Source of the DNA: Pseudolactococcus raffinolactis NBRC 100932 | GTDB taxonomy: Bacteria; Bacillota; Bacilli; Lactobacillales; Streptococcaceae | Length of the DNA stretch: 64,000 bases | Reading direction: 5' to 3' | NCBI RefSeq assembly: GCF_001591765.1 | Contig: NZ_BCVN01000003.1 | Coordinates: 1 to 64,000 of the forward strand | Shown here: piece after piece, positions 1 through 7,471 of the stretch | Position numbering within the stretch: the first letter of the stretch is position 1 | Layout of the letters: every line of letters begins with the position of its first letter | Notes under the pieces: model-generated | What the model was told of the DNA's origin: nothing | Seen by the model: only the letters and a program-made list of their open reading frames with translations | Databases searched by the model: none | Program-made: the position numbers and the translations under genes

Positions 1-43
1 AATAAAATAAGGCTAGGACAAAAGTACTCAGCCTTATTTTATT
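1..43. repeat. Hairpin of the 'aggctgggacaaaagt' repeat family
   Basis: Two 14-bp arms (AATAAAATAAGGCT and its exact complement) enclose a 15-nt loop beginning aggacaaaag. The right arm is T-rich, so the element could terminate a gene ending before the window. The loop and flanking bases resemble the stretch at 28200-28220, so this is one copy of a dispersed intergenic repeat. Confidence 0.6.
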
Positions 44-312
44 TTCGTAAAAATCTAAATTTCTCACAAAATCAACGGTTTTTGCCGATATGGTACCGTA
101 TCTCAGAAAGAATACCGATTTCGCACAAAAACAGCACATTTTTTACCATTTTGGTATTGTTTCCCAGAAATATCCGAATACTCATGTTGCTTGACAATTT
201 ATCACAAAATAAAAAAGAAATAGGCTATGAACGATTCCAACTCACATGGGAAGTCGTTCATAACCTATTTTTAATAGATTTTATCTCAGCTTCAATTTTT
301 ATTTGATAATGC
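44..312. other. Intergenic repeat debris, no supported gene
   Basis: This stretch holds AT-rich sequence with scattered short motifs (agaaagaataccg, tttggtat) that recur at 28280-28370, then a hairpin at 219-275. An ORF at 82-306 shows no start signal, no recognisable family and composition like the repeat at 28 kb, so I do not call it a gene. Confidence 0.5.
219..275. terminator. Inverted repeat downstream of pyrDA, terminator-like
   Basis: The arms GAAATAGGCTATGAACGATT and AGTCGTTCATAACCTATTT pair almost fully around a short loop and are followed by a T-rich stretch; on the minus strand the arm is likewise preceded by A and followed by T. It lies 40 bp after the pyrDA stop, so it could end that transcript. 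The right arm resembles the hairpin after the AraC operon at 47110-47166. Confidence 0.5.
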
Positions 313-1257
313 TTAGTCCAAAGTCCCAAGTTTACCTTTAAACTCAGCAATCGACGCATAACCTTTCGACTCTAAAATGGCTAGCAATTCCTTAGTTAAG
401 CGGTCAAAAACCCCAAGGCCTTCTTTTTCAAGCTGCGTCCCAACTTGGAGCATAGAAGCGCCACAAAGCAAATGTTCGTAGGCATCACGCCCAGTCAAAA
501 TCCCACCAGTACCGATGATTTCGATGCTTGGATTCAGACGTTGTTTTAAAGCGCGGACATTGGCAAGAGCCGTCGGTTTAACATATTCGCCACCGATACC
601 ACCAAAGCCACCCTTAGGTTTAATGACCACTGTATCAGTCGCTTCATCAATATACAAGCCATTACCGATAGAATTGATACAGTTGACAAATTTGAGGTCA
701 AATTGGTTGAGGACGGCCGCAATTTTATCAAAGTGCATGATGTCAAAATAAGGTGGTAATTTCACACCAAAAGGTTTGGTATAGAAGGCAAAAATTTCAG
801 TTAAAAGTCTATCCGTATCTTCAAAATCATAGGCCATTTGTGGCTTGCCAGGCACATTAGGGCAAGACAGATTCAACTCAACCAGTCCAGTATAGTCACT
901 TTCTTGGATTTTGCGCATATTGGTCACATATTCATAGAAGCCTTGATAAGAGGCAACGCTCATCACAAAAGGTTGGTCTGGATGACTGGCTTGTCGCTTA
1001 ATCGCGTAGTCAAGATAGTAATCTAAACCTAAGTTTGGCAATCCCATAGAATTAATGCTACCCAGATCAACATTGACATAGCGTGGCTCAGGGTTGCCTT
1101 CTCGTGCCTCAGCCGTCGCAGACTTGGTCACAAATGAACCAGCTGCTGAATCTGCGAGCGCATCAAGTTCTGCCGTTGTCATACAATGTACGCCAGAAGC
1201 GTTCATAAACGGATTGTCATAAGTGTGACCGTAGAAAGTGGCTTGTAAAGTTGGCAT
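313..1257 (-). CDS. pyrDA: Dihydroorotate dehydrogenase, class 1A (fumarate-dependent)
   Basis: Oxidises dihydroorotate to orotate in pyrimidine synthesis; class 1A enzymes are soluble FMN homodimers that use fumarate. The product closely resembles Lactococcus PyrDA from memory: the [11 protein letters not shown] start, [10 protein letters not shown], the active-site loop [11 protein letters not shown] with its catalytic cysteine near residue 132, and the FMN-binding IIGTGGI stretch near the C-terminus. An ATG 12 bp further upstream (1269) is possible, but the ATG at 1257 has a GGAGA ribosome site five bases before it, so I chose that start (314 residues; the family has about 311). It is transcribed towards the window start, convergent with nothing visible, and followed by a hairpin at 219-275. 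The rest of the pyr pathway is not in this window. Confidence 0.93.
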   Translation of the reverse strand: MPTLQATFYGHTYDNPFMNASGVHCMTTAELDALADSAAGSFVTKSATAEAREGNPEPRYVNVDLGSINSMGLPNLGLDYYLDYAIKRQASHPDQPFVMSVASYQGFYEYVTNMRKIQESDYTGLVELNLSCPNVPGKPQMAYDFEDTDRLLTEIFAFYTKPFGVKLPPYFDIMHFDKIAAVLNQFDLKFVNCINSIGNGLYIDEATDTVVIKPKGGFGGIGGEYVKPTALANVRALKQRLNPSIEIIGTGGILTGRDAYEHLLCGASMLQVGTQLEKEGLGVFDRLTKELLAILESKGYASIAEFKGKLGTLD

Positions 1258-1338
1258 GAGCGTCTCCATATATTCTTCAATTTTTGTAGATGAGTGTTAG
1301 TCTTATTTTAGCAAATTTTCAGGCTTTAGACAAAGGGT

Positions 1339-1369
1339 AAAAAAAGACAAGTCTGCGAACAAACTTGTC
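1339..1369 (-). terminator. Rho-independent terminator of the flavin oxidoreductase gene
   Basis: Read on the minus strand, GACAAGT pairs with ACTTGTC across a 10-nt loop and is followed directly by seven T. It lies about 170 bp beyond the stop of the 1537-2634 gene, in the right orientation to end it, with a long inverted repeat in between. Confidence 0.7.
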
Positions 1370-1380
1370 AGGTATTGATT

Positions 1381-1538
1381 AAGGGCATCTATAAAAACTG
1401 CTTTTGATGACTTTTGAGCTAAATTTTTCTAGTGCTAGGCATTGCGACAAAGCTTGCTACTGCAAGGTGCGAAGTAATAACGACGCAATAGGAAAATTTA
1501 GCCAAAAGTGGCAAATCTGGGTTTTTAGAGATGTCCTT
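1381..1538. repeat. 158-bp imperfect inverted-repeat element (MITE-like)
   Basis: The outer arms, AAGGGCATCTATAAAAAC... (1381-1430) and its near complement (1491-1538), match over roughly 45 positions with a few mismatches. The centre holds a G/C-richer core with its own short repeats (gcattgcgac / gtcgttattac complement). The right end covers two bases of the stop codon of the 1537-2634 gene. It encodes no ORF. The form fits a miniature inverted-repeat intergenic element, but I cannot name its family. Confidence 0.6.
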
Positions 1539-2634
1539 ATACAGCAATCTCATCAAAAATCGCTTTAACGGTCGTGATTTCGTTGATCCGGTAACCATTA
1601 GTCCCAGAGAAAATCAAGCCCATATCCGTGTTATGCTCCACAGAATTCAGCAAGGCTTCACTGATACAGTAAGGAATCGTCTTGCGGTCACAGAGTTTGT
1701 GCTGCAAGCAGTTCAAACATTTAGCAATCGGAATAATCGGCGTTTTAGGCGCCTCTTGAGCCTTGTAGGCCGCAACTCCGTTGGTAATGGTTTCAGTAAA
1801 TTTATTATCGATAGCACGACCTGGTAAACCAACAGGGGATGTTGTCAAATGAATATCATCTTCGGTAGCTTTTAAGAAACGGTCTTTAAAGTCATCTGGT
1901 GCATCACATTCCTGAGTTCCGATGAAACGCGTTGCCATTTGAACACCAGAACACCCAAGCCCCATATAATGGTCGATGTCTGAACGATCCCAAACCCCAC
2001 CAGCGAAAATCACTGGGATTTTCATATTGAATTTTTCTTCGTATTCTTTAACATGCGCGATGATTTTAACGACCTCATCGTCCATGCCTAGAATAGCTTC
2101 GTCAATTTGGTCCGCTTTAAAACCGAGGTGACCACCGGCTTTAGGGCCTTCAATGACGACAAAGTCAGCAGTTCGGTTATATTTTTTAGCCCAATTCCGT
2201 AAGATGAGTTTGGCAGCCTTAACAGATGACACGATAGGTGCAATCTTTGTTTTGGCATCACCTACCAAATCTGGTAAGTTCATCGGCAGACCAGCACCAG
2301 AGATGATCACATCAGCGCCAGCTTCAACAGTCGCTCTGACAACATCATCATAACGGAAACTCGCCACCATGACGTTGAAACCGAGAATACCACCCTTAGC
2401 AAAGCTACGGGCTTTGTCTAATTGTTTTTTGATCGTTTGTAGGTTGGTTCTAACAGAAGCGCGCTGAAATTTGTCTTCTTGGAAACCAATTTGGGCAGTG
2501 GATAAGATCCCGATCCCGCCCTCGGCAGCCACAGTGCCCGCCAATCTATTTAGGGAAATACCGATCCCCATACCACCTTGAATGACAGGGATTTTCGCTG
2601 TCAATTCGCCTATTTTAAGTTCTGGTAGTTTCAT
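1537..2634 (-). CDS. FabK-like NAD(P)H-dependent flavin oxidoreductase (nitronate monooxygenase family)
   Basis: A TIM-barrel FMN protein of the 2-nitropropane dioxygenase/FabK superfamily. Visible motifs are IQGGMGIGIS near residue 20, SGAGLPMNLP near 110, GPKAGGHLGF near 165 and VIFAGGVWD with GVQMATRFIGT near 210-240. The C-terminal quarter carries a cysteine cluster (CLNCLQHKLC followed by YC) that true FabK lacks, so its substrate may differ. The start at 2634 has an AGGAAG ribosome site; an ATG 27 bp upstream lacks one. It is divergent from fabT, and a FabT-like TTGATTGTCAA site overlaps its -35 box, which suggests co-regulation with fatty-acid synthesis. It could be a second enoyl reductase or a nitronate monooxygenase; the sequence does not decide. 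Confidence 0.8.
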   Translation of the reverse strand: MKLPELKIGELTAKIPVIQGGMGIGISLNRLAGTVAAEGGIGILSTAQIGFQEDKFQRASVRTNLQTIKKQLDKARSFAKGGILGFNVMVASFRYDDVVRATVEAGADVIISGAGLPMNLPDLVGDAKTKIAPIVSSVKAAKLILRNWAKKYNRTADFVVIEGPKAGGHLGFKADQIDEAILGMDDEVVKIIAHVKEYEEKFNMKIPVIFAGGVWDRSDIDHYMGLGCSGVQMATRFIGTQECDAPDDFKDRFLKATEDDIHLTTSPVGLPGRAIDNKFTETITNGVAAYKAQEAPKTPIIPIAKCLNCLQHKLCDRKTIPYCISEALLNSVEHNTDMGLIFSGTNGYRINEITTVKAIFDEIAV

Positions 2635-2651
2635 TATTCTTCCTCGTATAG

Positions 2652-2669
2652 ATATAATCATGATTATAT
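2652..2669. promoter_or_regulatory. Perfect 18-bp palindrome in the leader of the flavin oxidoreductase gene
   Basis: ATATAATCATGATTATAT is fully self-complementary. It lies between the inferred minus-strand promoter (2714-2741) and the start codon at 2634, about 20 bp upstream of the ATG. It may be a repressor site or a small leader hairpin. No regulator is implied by the sequence alone. Confidence 0.4.
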
Positions 2670-2713
2670 TTTTTCATGGTTTCGATAACTAGATAATCTA
2701 AACCATATAACTT

Positions 2714-2745
2714 ATTTTAACAAAACTTACTTGATTGTCAAACTA
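2714..2745 (-). promoter_or_regulatory. Minus-strand promoter with FabT-like operator over the -35
   Basis: On the minus strand TTGACA (2741-2736), a 16-bp spacer and TAAAAT (2719-2714) form a promoter for the flavin oxidoreductase. The -35 is embedded in TTGATTGTCAA (plus strand, 2731-2741), which has the TTGA-N3-TCAA form of the FabT sites at 2795 and 4627. Repression by FabT is inferred. Confidence 0.55.
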
Positions 2746-2766
2746 TTTATTCGAAAAAATTTTTTC

Positions 2767-2795
2767 TTGACAGCAAAACCATATCCTGATATAAT
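2767..2795 (+). promoter_or_regulatory. Promoter of fabT-fabH-acpP
   Basis: TTGACA at 2767-2772, a 17-bp spacer and TATAAT at 2790-2795 make a consensus sigma-70 promoter. The first FabT operator begins at the last base of the -10, so binding would block initiation. Confidence 0.85.
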
Positions 2796-2823
2796 TTGAT
2801 AGTCAAACAACTTGACAATCAAA
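2795..2823 (+). promoter_or_regulatory. Double FabT operator, autoregulatory
   Basis: Two TTGA-N3-TCAA half-palindromes lie in tandem: TTTGATAGTCAAA (2795-2807) and CTTGACAATCAAA (2811-2823), 16 bp centre to centre. They match the known FabT consensus recalled from streptococci (AGTTTGATTATCAAACT) in form. They cover the start of transcription of fabT, so the gene probably represses itself. Confidence 0.75.
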
Positions 2824-2848
2824 ACGATATTCGTGAAAGGGACTATGG

Positions 2849-3289
2849 TTGATGGTAGATTATACAAAAATAAATAAATATCTCACTCATATTTTCAACA
2901 ATGTTTTGATTATTGAGGAGGCAACCTTACGAACATCTCGTTTTTCAGATGTCTCTATTAAGGAGATGCATACGATTGACAGCATTGGTGAAGCCAAGAT
3001 GACGACGCCAAGTGATATTGCCAAAGACTTGATGTTAACGGTAGGCACGGTTACCGTGTCACTAAATCGACTGGAGAAGAAAGGCTACATTAAACGCTAC
3101 CGCAGTGAACATGATCGGCGTGTGGTAAATGTATCCTTGTCAAGCAGAGGTCGATTGTTATATCGCTTGCACCGTAAGTTTCACCGCGAAATGGTCAAAC
3201 GCTTTGTTGCAGACCTACCAGATGATTCCGTGAAAATTTTACAAACAGGTCTGGAAAATCTTCACACATTTTTGGAGGAAATTAAATGA
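2849..3289 (+). CDS. fabT: MarR-family repressor of fatty-acid synthesis, FabT
   Basis: A 146-residue MarR winged-helix regulator. The DNA-binding core is clear: [20 protein letters not shown] (helix-turn-helix, about residues 57-76) followed by the wing [17 protein letters not shown]. In streptococci and lactococci FabT represses the fab operon with acyl-ACP as corepressor. It is first in the operon, overlaps fabH by four bases (ATGA), and has two FabT operators over its own promoter. Translation can begin at TTG 2849 or ATG 2852; an AAAGGG ribosome site sits six bases before the TTG. I am confident of the assignment because position, motif and operators agree. Confidence 0.93.
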   Translation: MMVDYTKINKYLTHIFNNVLIIEEATLRTSRFSDVSIKEMHTIDSIGEAKMTTPSDIAKDLMLTVGTVTVSLNRLEKKGYIKRYRSEHDRRVVNVSLSSRGRLLYRLHRKFHREMVKRFVADLPDDSVKILQTGLENLHTFLEEIK

Positions 3290-4266
3290 CTTTTGCCAAA
3301 CTAACGGCAACTGCGCACTATGCACCAGAGCAAGTCGTGACAAATGATGATTTAAGTCAAATCATGGAGACGTCTGATGAATGGATTGCATCCCGAACAG
3401 GGATTCGACAACGCCACATCGTTCAAGATGAAAACACATCAGACTTAGCTGCCAATGTCGGTCAACAATTGTTGGCAAAAGCGTCACTAGCAGCCGAAGA
3501 TCTTGACTTTATCATCGTTGCAACAGTTTCACCTGATGGCAATATGCCTAGTACGGCAAGCCTTGTCCAGGCCAAATTAGGGGCAAGTAAAGCCTTTGCT
3601 TTCGATTTAACTGCAGCTTGTAGTGGCTTTGTTTACGCCCTATCAGTTGCGGATAAGTTGATTACCAGTGGTGCTTACCGAAACGGGATTGTCATCGGAG
3701 CTGAGGTCCTATCAAAAATCGTTGACTGGTCAGATCGTTCGACAAGCGTTTTGTTTGGTGATGGTGCAGGAGGTGTTCTACTCCAAGCTGTATCCGAAAC
3801 GCCTATGATTTTAGCGGAGTCTTTAAAATCTGACGGTAATCGTGGCATGAGCTTGACCAGTAATCTGACACAACCCAAGTCACCCTTTTCAAAATCAGAC
3901 ACAACTGATGACTTGTTTTTGAAAATGGATGGTCGTGCGATTTTTGATTTTGCCGTCCGCGACGTGCCTAAAAACATTTTAGAAAGTCTTGAAAAAGCTG
4001 ATTTAAGTCCAGATGATATTGACTACCTGTTCTTACATCAAGCCAATTCAAGAATCTTGGATAAATTGGCACGTAAAATCAAAACAGACCGCAGTAAATT
4101 CCTACAAAATATGCAGGAATATGGTAACACAAGTGCAGCCAGCATACCCATTCTCTTATCAGAAGCGGTTGATGCAGACACCATTAAATTAGACGGCTCA
4201 CAAAAATTAGTGTTAACTGGTTTTGGTGGTGGCTTGACATGGGGCACACTTGTTGTTAAAATTTAA
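3286..4266 (+). CDS. fabH: 3-oxoacyl-ACP synthase III (beta-ketoacyl-ACP synthase III)
   Basis: Condenses acetyl-CoA (or another short acyl-CoA) with malonyl-ACP to begin chain synthesis. The thiolase-fold triad is intact: Cys112 in AACSGFVYA, His251 in FLHQANSRI and Asn281 in YGNTSAAS. The length of 326 residues is normal. Its start overlaps the fabT stop (ATGA), so the two are translationally coupled, with a GGAGG ribosome site inside the fabT end. The C-terminal FGGGLTWG glycine-rich motif is complete. It is followed by an 81-bp gap and then acpP. Confidence 0.95.
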   Translation: MTFAKLTATAHYAPEQVVTNDDLSQIMETSDEWIASRTGIRQRHIVQDENTSDLAANVGQQLLAKASLAAEDLDFIIVATVSPDGNMPSTASLVQAKLGASKAFAFDLTAACSGFVYALSVADKLITSGAYRNGIVIGAEVLSKIVDWSDRSTSVLFGDGAGGVLLQAVSETPMILAESLKSDGNRGMSLTSNLTQPKSPFSKSDTTDDLFLKMDGRAIFDFAVRDVPKNILESLEKADLSPDDIDYLFLHQANSRILDKLARKIKTDRSKFLQNMQEYGNTSAASIPILLSEAVDADTIKLDGSQKLVLTGFGGGLTWGTLVVKI

Positions 4267-4347
4267 GTAATCTTATTGCAAGGACGAAATGCGTTTAGGC
4301 GTCATGCGTCCCATACATCTATATATAGAAAAAACGGAGATTTAATC

Positions 4348-4575
4348 ATGGCAGTATTTGAAAAAGTTCAAGAAATTATCGTTGAAGAACTCGGTAAAGA
4401 CGCAAGCGAAATCACGCTTGAAACATCATTTGAATCACTTGATGCTGATTCACTTGATATCTTCCAAATCATCAACGAAATTGAAGATGAATACGATATC
4501 GCAATCGAAACTGAAGATGGCCTTAACACTGTTGGTGACTTGGTCAAATTCGTAGACGCTAAAATCGCTGAATAA
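4348..4575 (+). CDS. acpP: Acyl carrier protein
   Basis: A 75-residue acidic carrier. The phosphopantetheine site DADSLD places the modified serine at residue 35, and the surrounding helix I and II pattern is typical. The start at 4348 has a CGGAGA ribosome site; a longer reading frame from 4276 has no support. It lies downstream of fabH and is followed by a strong terminator at 4581-4621, so fabT-fabH-acpP can form a separate short transcript. ACP carries the growing acyl chain for all the Fab enzymes encoded next door and, when acylated, is the known corepressor of FabT. Confidence 0.95.
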   Translation: MAVFEKVQEIIVEELGKDASEITLETSFESLDADSLDIFQIINEIEDEYDIAIETEDGLNTVGDLVKFVDAKIAE

Positions 4576-4580
4576 TCCAT

Positions 4581-4621
4581 AAAAATTCTGAGAGCGTGTG
4601 ACACGTTCTCAAAATTTTTAT
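4581..4621 (+). terminator. Rho-independent terminator after acpP
   Basis: AAAATTCTGAGAGCGTG and CACGTTCTCAAAATTTTT pair around TGA with few mismatches and end in five T. It separates fabT-fabH-acpP from fabK onwards, although read-through is possible because fabK has its own promoter immediately after. Confidence 0.8.
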
Positions 4622-4626
4622 CCCTA

Positions 4627-4665
4627 TAGTTTGATTATCAAACTATTTTAAAAACAAAATATAAT
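4627..4665 (+). promoter_or_regulatory. FabT operator and -10 box of the fabK operon
   Basis: TAGTTTGATTATCAAACTA (4627-4645) is a perfect palindrome apart from its central base and matches the recalled FabT consensus exactly. A TATAAT follows at 4660-4665, so bound FabT would cover the -35 region. No good -35 hexamer is visible at 17 bp. The fabK ATG starts only five bases after the -10. Confidence 0.8.
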
Positions 4666-4670
4666 ATAAG

Positions 4671-5627
4671 ATGAAAACTAAAATTACTGAACTATTGAAC
4701 ATTGAATATCCAATCTTCCAAGGTGGTATGGCTTGGATCGCTGATGGTGACTTAGCTGGTGCTGTTTCAAAAGCAGGTGGCTTTGGGATCATCGGTGGTG
4801 GGAATGCGCCTAAAGATGTAATCAGAGGTCATATCCGACGTATCCGCGAAATTACGGACAAACCCTTTGCCGTGAACATCATGTTGCACTCACCTTTTGT
4901 GGATGATATCGTTGATCTTGTCATCGAAGAAGGCGTTAAAGTTGTGACGACTGGCGCAGGCTCTCCTAAAAAATATATGGAGCGCTTCAAAGCAGCAGGC
5001 ATGGTTGTCATCCCTGTCGTAGCTAGTGTCGCACAAGCAAAATCAATGACGCGGATTGGCATAGATGCCATTGTCGCTGAAGGCATGGAAGCAGGCGGTC
5101 ATATCGGCCAATTAACGACGATGACGCTTGTCCGTCAAGTCTCTGACGCTGTGGATTTGCCTGTTATTGCGGCCGGTGGTATCGCTGATGGAAAAGGTAT
5201 GGCAGCTGGCTTTATGTTGGGTGCTGAGGCAGTTCAAGTTGGCACACGTTTTATCGTAGCCAAAGAATCAAATGCCCACCAAAACTATAAAGACAAAGTT
5301 TTGAAAGCAAAAGATATTTCGACGGTCGTTTCGGCTAGTCATTTTGGTCATGCCGTTCGCGCCATTAAAAACCAGTTGACAAAAGACTTTGATGCAGCAG
5401 AAATGGCTGCCTTCAAACAAGTCGATCCTGATTTGAGCGTCTTTGAAGAAATGGGCGCTGGGAAATTACCAGCCTCAGTCATTCATGGCGACGTTGATAA
5501 TGGGTCAGTCATGGCGGGTCAAATCGCCGGTCTCGTTCGTAAAGAAGAAACCGTTGAAGAAATTATCTTGGACTTGTACAATGGCTTCCAAGCAGAAATT
5601 AAAGCTTCTGCTAAATGGTTGGATTAA
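4671..5627 (+). CDS. fabK: Enoyl-ACP reductase II, FMN-dependent
   Basis: Reduces trans-2-enoyl-ACP with NADH/NADPH in the last step of each elongation cycle; FabK is the flavoprotein alternative to FabI. The N-terminus ITELLNIEYPIFQGGMAW, the GIIGGGNAP loop, VVTTGAGSP, the active-site-region EGMEAGGHIG and AGGIADGKG all match streptococcal FabK from memory. Length is 318 residues, as expected. The ATG lies five bases after the TATAAT and has no ribosome-binding site, so the mRNA may be leaderless. It sits between acpP and fabD, the streptococcal arrangement; Lactococcus lactis is recalled to use FabI instead. Confidence 0.93.
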   Translation: MKTKITELLNIEYPIFQGGMAWIADGDLAGAVSKAGGFGIIGGGNAPKDVIRGHIRRIREITDKPFAVNIMLHSPFVDDIVDLVIEEGVKVVTTGAGSPKKYMERFKAAGMVVIPVVASVAQAKSMTRIGIDAIVAEGMEAGGHIGQLTTMTLVRQVSDAVDLPVIAAGGIADGKGMAAGFMLGAEAVQVGTRFIVAKESNAHQNYKDKVLKAKDISTVVSASHFGHAVRAIKNQLTKDFDAAEMAAFKQVDPDLSVFEEMGAGKLPASVIHGDVDNGSVMAGQIAGLVRKEETVEEIILDLYNGFQAEIKASAKWLD

Positions 5628-5711
5628 AAAATATGACATAGACCGGTTGTTGATGCCATTCATGATGATGACATCAGTAGCTGGTAAACACAGTAATTAT
5701 TGGAGTATAGC

Positions 5712-6638
5712 ATGACAAAAACGGGTCTTTTATTTGCGGGACAAGGTGCCCAAAAATTAGGTATGGCACGCGATTTATATGATAATTTTGACATTGTCAA
5801 AGCAACTTATGATGAAGCATCTGAAATTCTTGGCTACGATTTACGTCAGCTGATTGATCACGATGCCGACAAATTAGGTGAAACAAAGTACACACAGCCA
5901 GCGATTTTGACGACATCTGTCGCCATTTTACGTTTACTTGATGCGCACCATATCACTTATGATGTGGTCGCAGGCCTTTCCTTGGGTGAGTATTCAGCAC
6001 TTGTCGCAAGTGGCAGCTTACCATTTGCCGATGCCGTGAGACTCATCGCCAAACGCGGTCAGTACATGGCAGAAGCGGCTCCGACAGGTTCGGGTAAAAT
6101 GGTTGCAGTCATGAATACAGCGGCTGACGTGATTGAGACGGCTTGCCAGCAAGCTTCATTCAATAGCAAGGGGATTGTTAGCCCTGCTAACTATAACACA
6201 CCGGGACAAATCGTCATCGGTGGTGAAGTCGCAGCGGTAGATGCAGCGGTTGAACTTTTAACAGCTGCTGGTGTGAAACGGATGATTCCTTTGAAGGTTT
6301 CAGGTCCTTTCCATACAGCCTTGCTTCAACCAGCGTCTGAAAAACTAGCAGTCGCATTAGAAACAGTGGCATTCAAACCTTTTGAAAAACCATTGATTTC
6401 TAATACAACCGCACAAGTGATGGCTTTTGATGACATCAAAGCTTTGTTGACACGTCAAGTCATGGAACCCGTTAAGTTTTACGATTCTGTTGAAACGATG
6501 ATTAGCATGGGTGTGACAGATATTATCGAAATCGGGCCAGGTAAAATTTTATCAGGTTTCGTGAAGAAAATCGATAAAACGGTTGGTATCACACATGTCG
6601 AAGATGTACCGACGTTCAATGCAATTTTGGAGAAATAA
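5712..6638 (+). CDS. fabD: Malonyl-CoA:ACP transacylase
   Basis: Transfers malonyl from CoA to ACP to supply the extender unit. The nucleophile elbow GLSLGE places the catalytic serine at residue 90, and the partner histidine is residue 201 in SGPFHTAL. The N-terminal oxyanion motif FAGQGAQ is present. I chose the ATG at 5712 because TTGGAG lies six bases before it; the in-frame TTG at 5700 is inside that ribosome site. The 308-residue length is normal. It follows fabK after an 84-bp gap, and its stop is three bases from the fabG start. Confidence 0.95.
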   Translation: MTKTGLLFAGQGAQKLGMARDLYDNFDIVKATYDEASEILGYDLRQLIDHDADKLGETKYTQPAILTTSVAILRLLDAHHITYDVVAGLSLGEYSALVASGSLPFADAVRLIAKRGQYMAEAAPTGSGKMVAVMNTAADVIETACQQASFNSKGIVSPANYNTPGQIVIGGEVAAVDAAVELLTAAGVKRMIPLKVSGPFHTALLQPASEKLAVALETVAFKPFEKPLISNTTAQVMAFDDIKALLTRQVMEPVKFYDSVETMISMGVTDIIEIGPGKILSGFVKKIDKTVGITHVEDVPTFNAILEK

Positions 6639-6641
6639 AAA

Positions 6642-7376
6642 GTGGAAATTACAAATAAAAATGTCTTCATCACCGGCTCAACGCGTGGGATTGGTCTTGC
6701 GATCGCCCACCACTTTGCCGCACAAGGTGCAAACCTCGTGCTCAACGGTCGTTCTGAGATTTCATCAGAACTGATTGGCGAATTTGACCAGTATGATGTA
6801 CAAGTCGTCGGTGTTTCTGGTGATGTCAGTGATGCTGATGATGCAAAACGCATGATTCAAGAAGCAACTGACGCACTTGGTAGTGTTGACGTCTTGATTA
6901 ACAATGCTGGGATTACAGCCGACAAGCTCGTGTTGAAAATGACAGCAGATGATTTTGAGCGTGTGCTTAAAATTAATCTGACTGGTGCTTTTAACATGAC
7001 ACAAGCTGTTTTGAAACCCATGACCAAAGCGCGCCAAGGTGCGATTATCAATATGACCTCAGTTGTTGGTTTGATTGGTAACGCCGGGCAAGCCAACTAC
7101 GCTGCTTCAAAAGCTGGGTTAATCGGTCTGACTAAATCTGTTGCGCGCGAAGTCGCGAGCCGTAATATTCGGGTCAATGCCATTGCGCCTGGTTTTATCG
7201 AAAGTGATATGACCGCTGTCTTATCTGATAAAGTGAAAGACGCCATGAAAGCACAAATTCCGATGAAACGTTTTGGTAGCGTGGAAGAGATCGCGACGGC
7301 TGCTTTGTTTGTCGCAACACAAGAATATATCACAGGTCAAACCATTGCCATTGACGGTGGCATGGTCATGCAATAA
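6642..7376 (+). CDS. fabG: 3-oxoacyl-ACP reductase
   Basis: NADPH-dependent short-chain dehydrogenase that reduces 3-oxoacyl-ACP. The cofactor loop TGSTRGIG (residues 11-18), NNAG (87-90) and the catalytic Ser140, Tyr153 and Lys157 (YAASK) are all present in a 244-residue protein. The start codon is GTG, three bases after the fabD stop, with GGAGA inside the end of fabD. The C-terminal ITGQTIAIDGGM is typical of FabG. It is separated from fabF by 95 bp that can fold weakly but contain no clear terminator. Confidence 0.95.
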   Translation: MEITNKNVFITGSTRGIGLAIAHHFAAQGANLVLNGRSEISSELIGEFDQYDVQVVGVSGDVSDADDAKRMIQEATDALGSVDVLINNAGITADKLVLKMTADDFERVLKINLTGAFNMTQAVLKPMTKARQGAIINMTSVVGLIGNAGQANYAASKAGLIGLTKSVAREVASRNIRVNAIAPGFIESDMTAVLSDKVKDAMKAQIPMKRFGSVEEIATAALFVATQEYITGQTIAIDGGMVMQ

Positions 7377-7471
7377 ATTTAAGAAGAAAAAGTGCTTTTG
7401 GGTGAATGGGTGCAGGGATTTTGCATCGTCATCCTGAGCGCTTATCTACATATAAATGAGGAGTAAGTCAC

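Noticed and set aside
82-306. 74-codon ORF at the window start
   Set aside because: No ribosome site, no family resemblance, and its sequence overlaps repeat motifs that recur at 28.3 kb.
1531-1827. Plus-strand ORF over the flavin oxidoreductase 3' end
   Set aside because: It is antisense to a well-supported gene and lacks recognisable content.
4276-4347. N-terminal extension of acpP from an upstream start
   Set aside because: The extra residues are absent from ACPs, and ATG 4348 has its own CGGAGA site.
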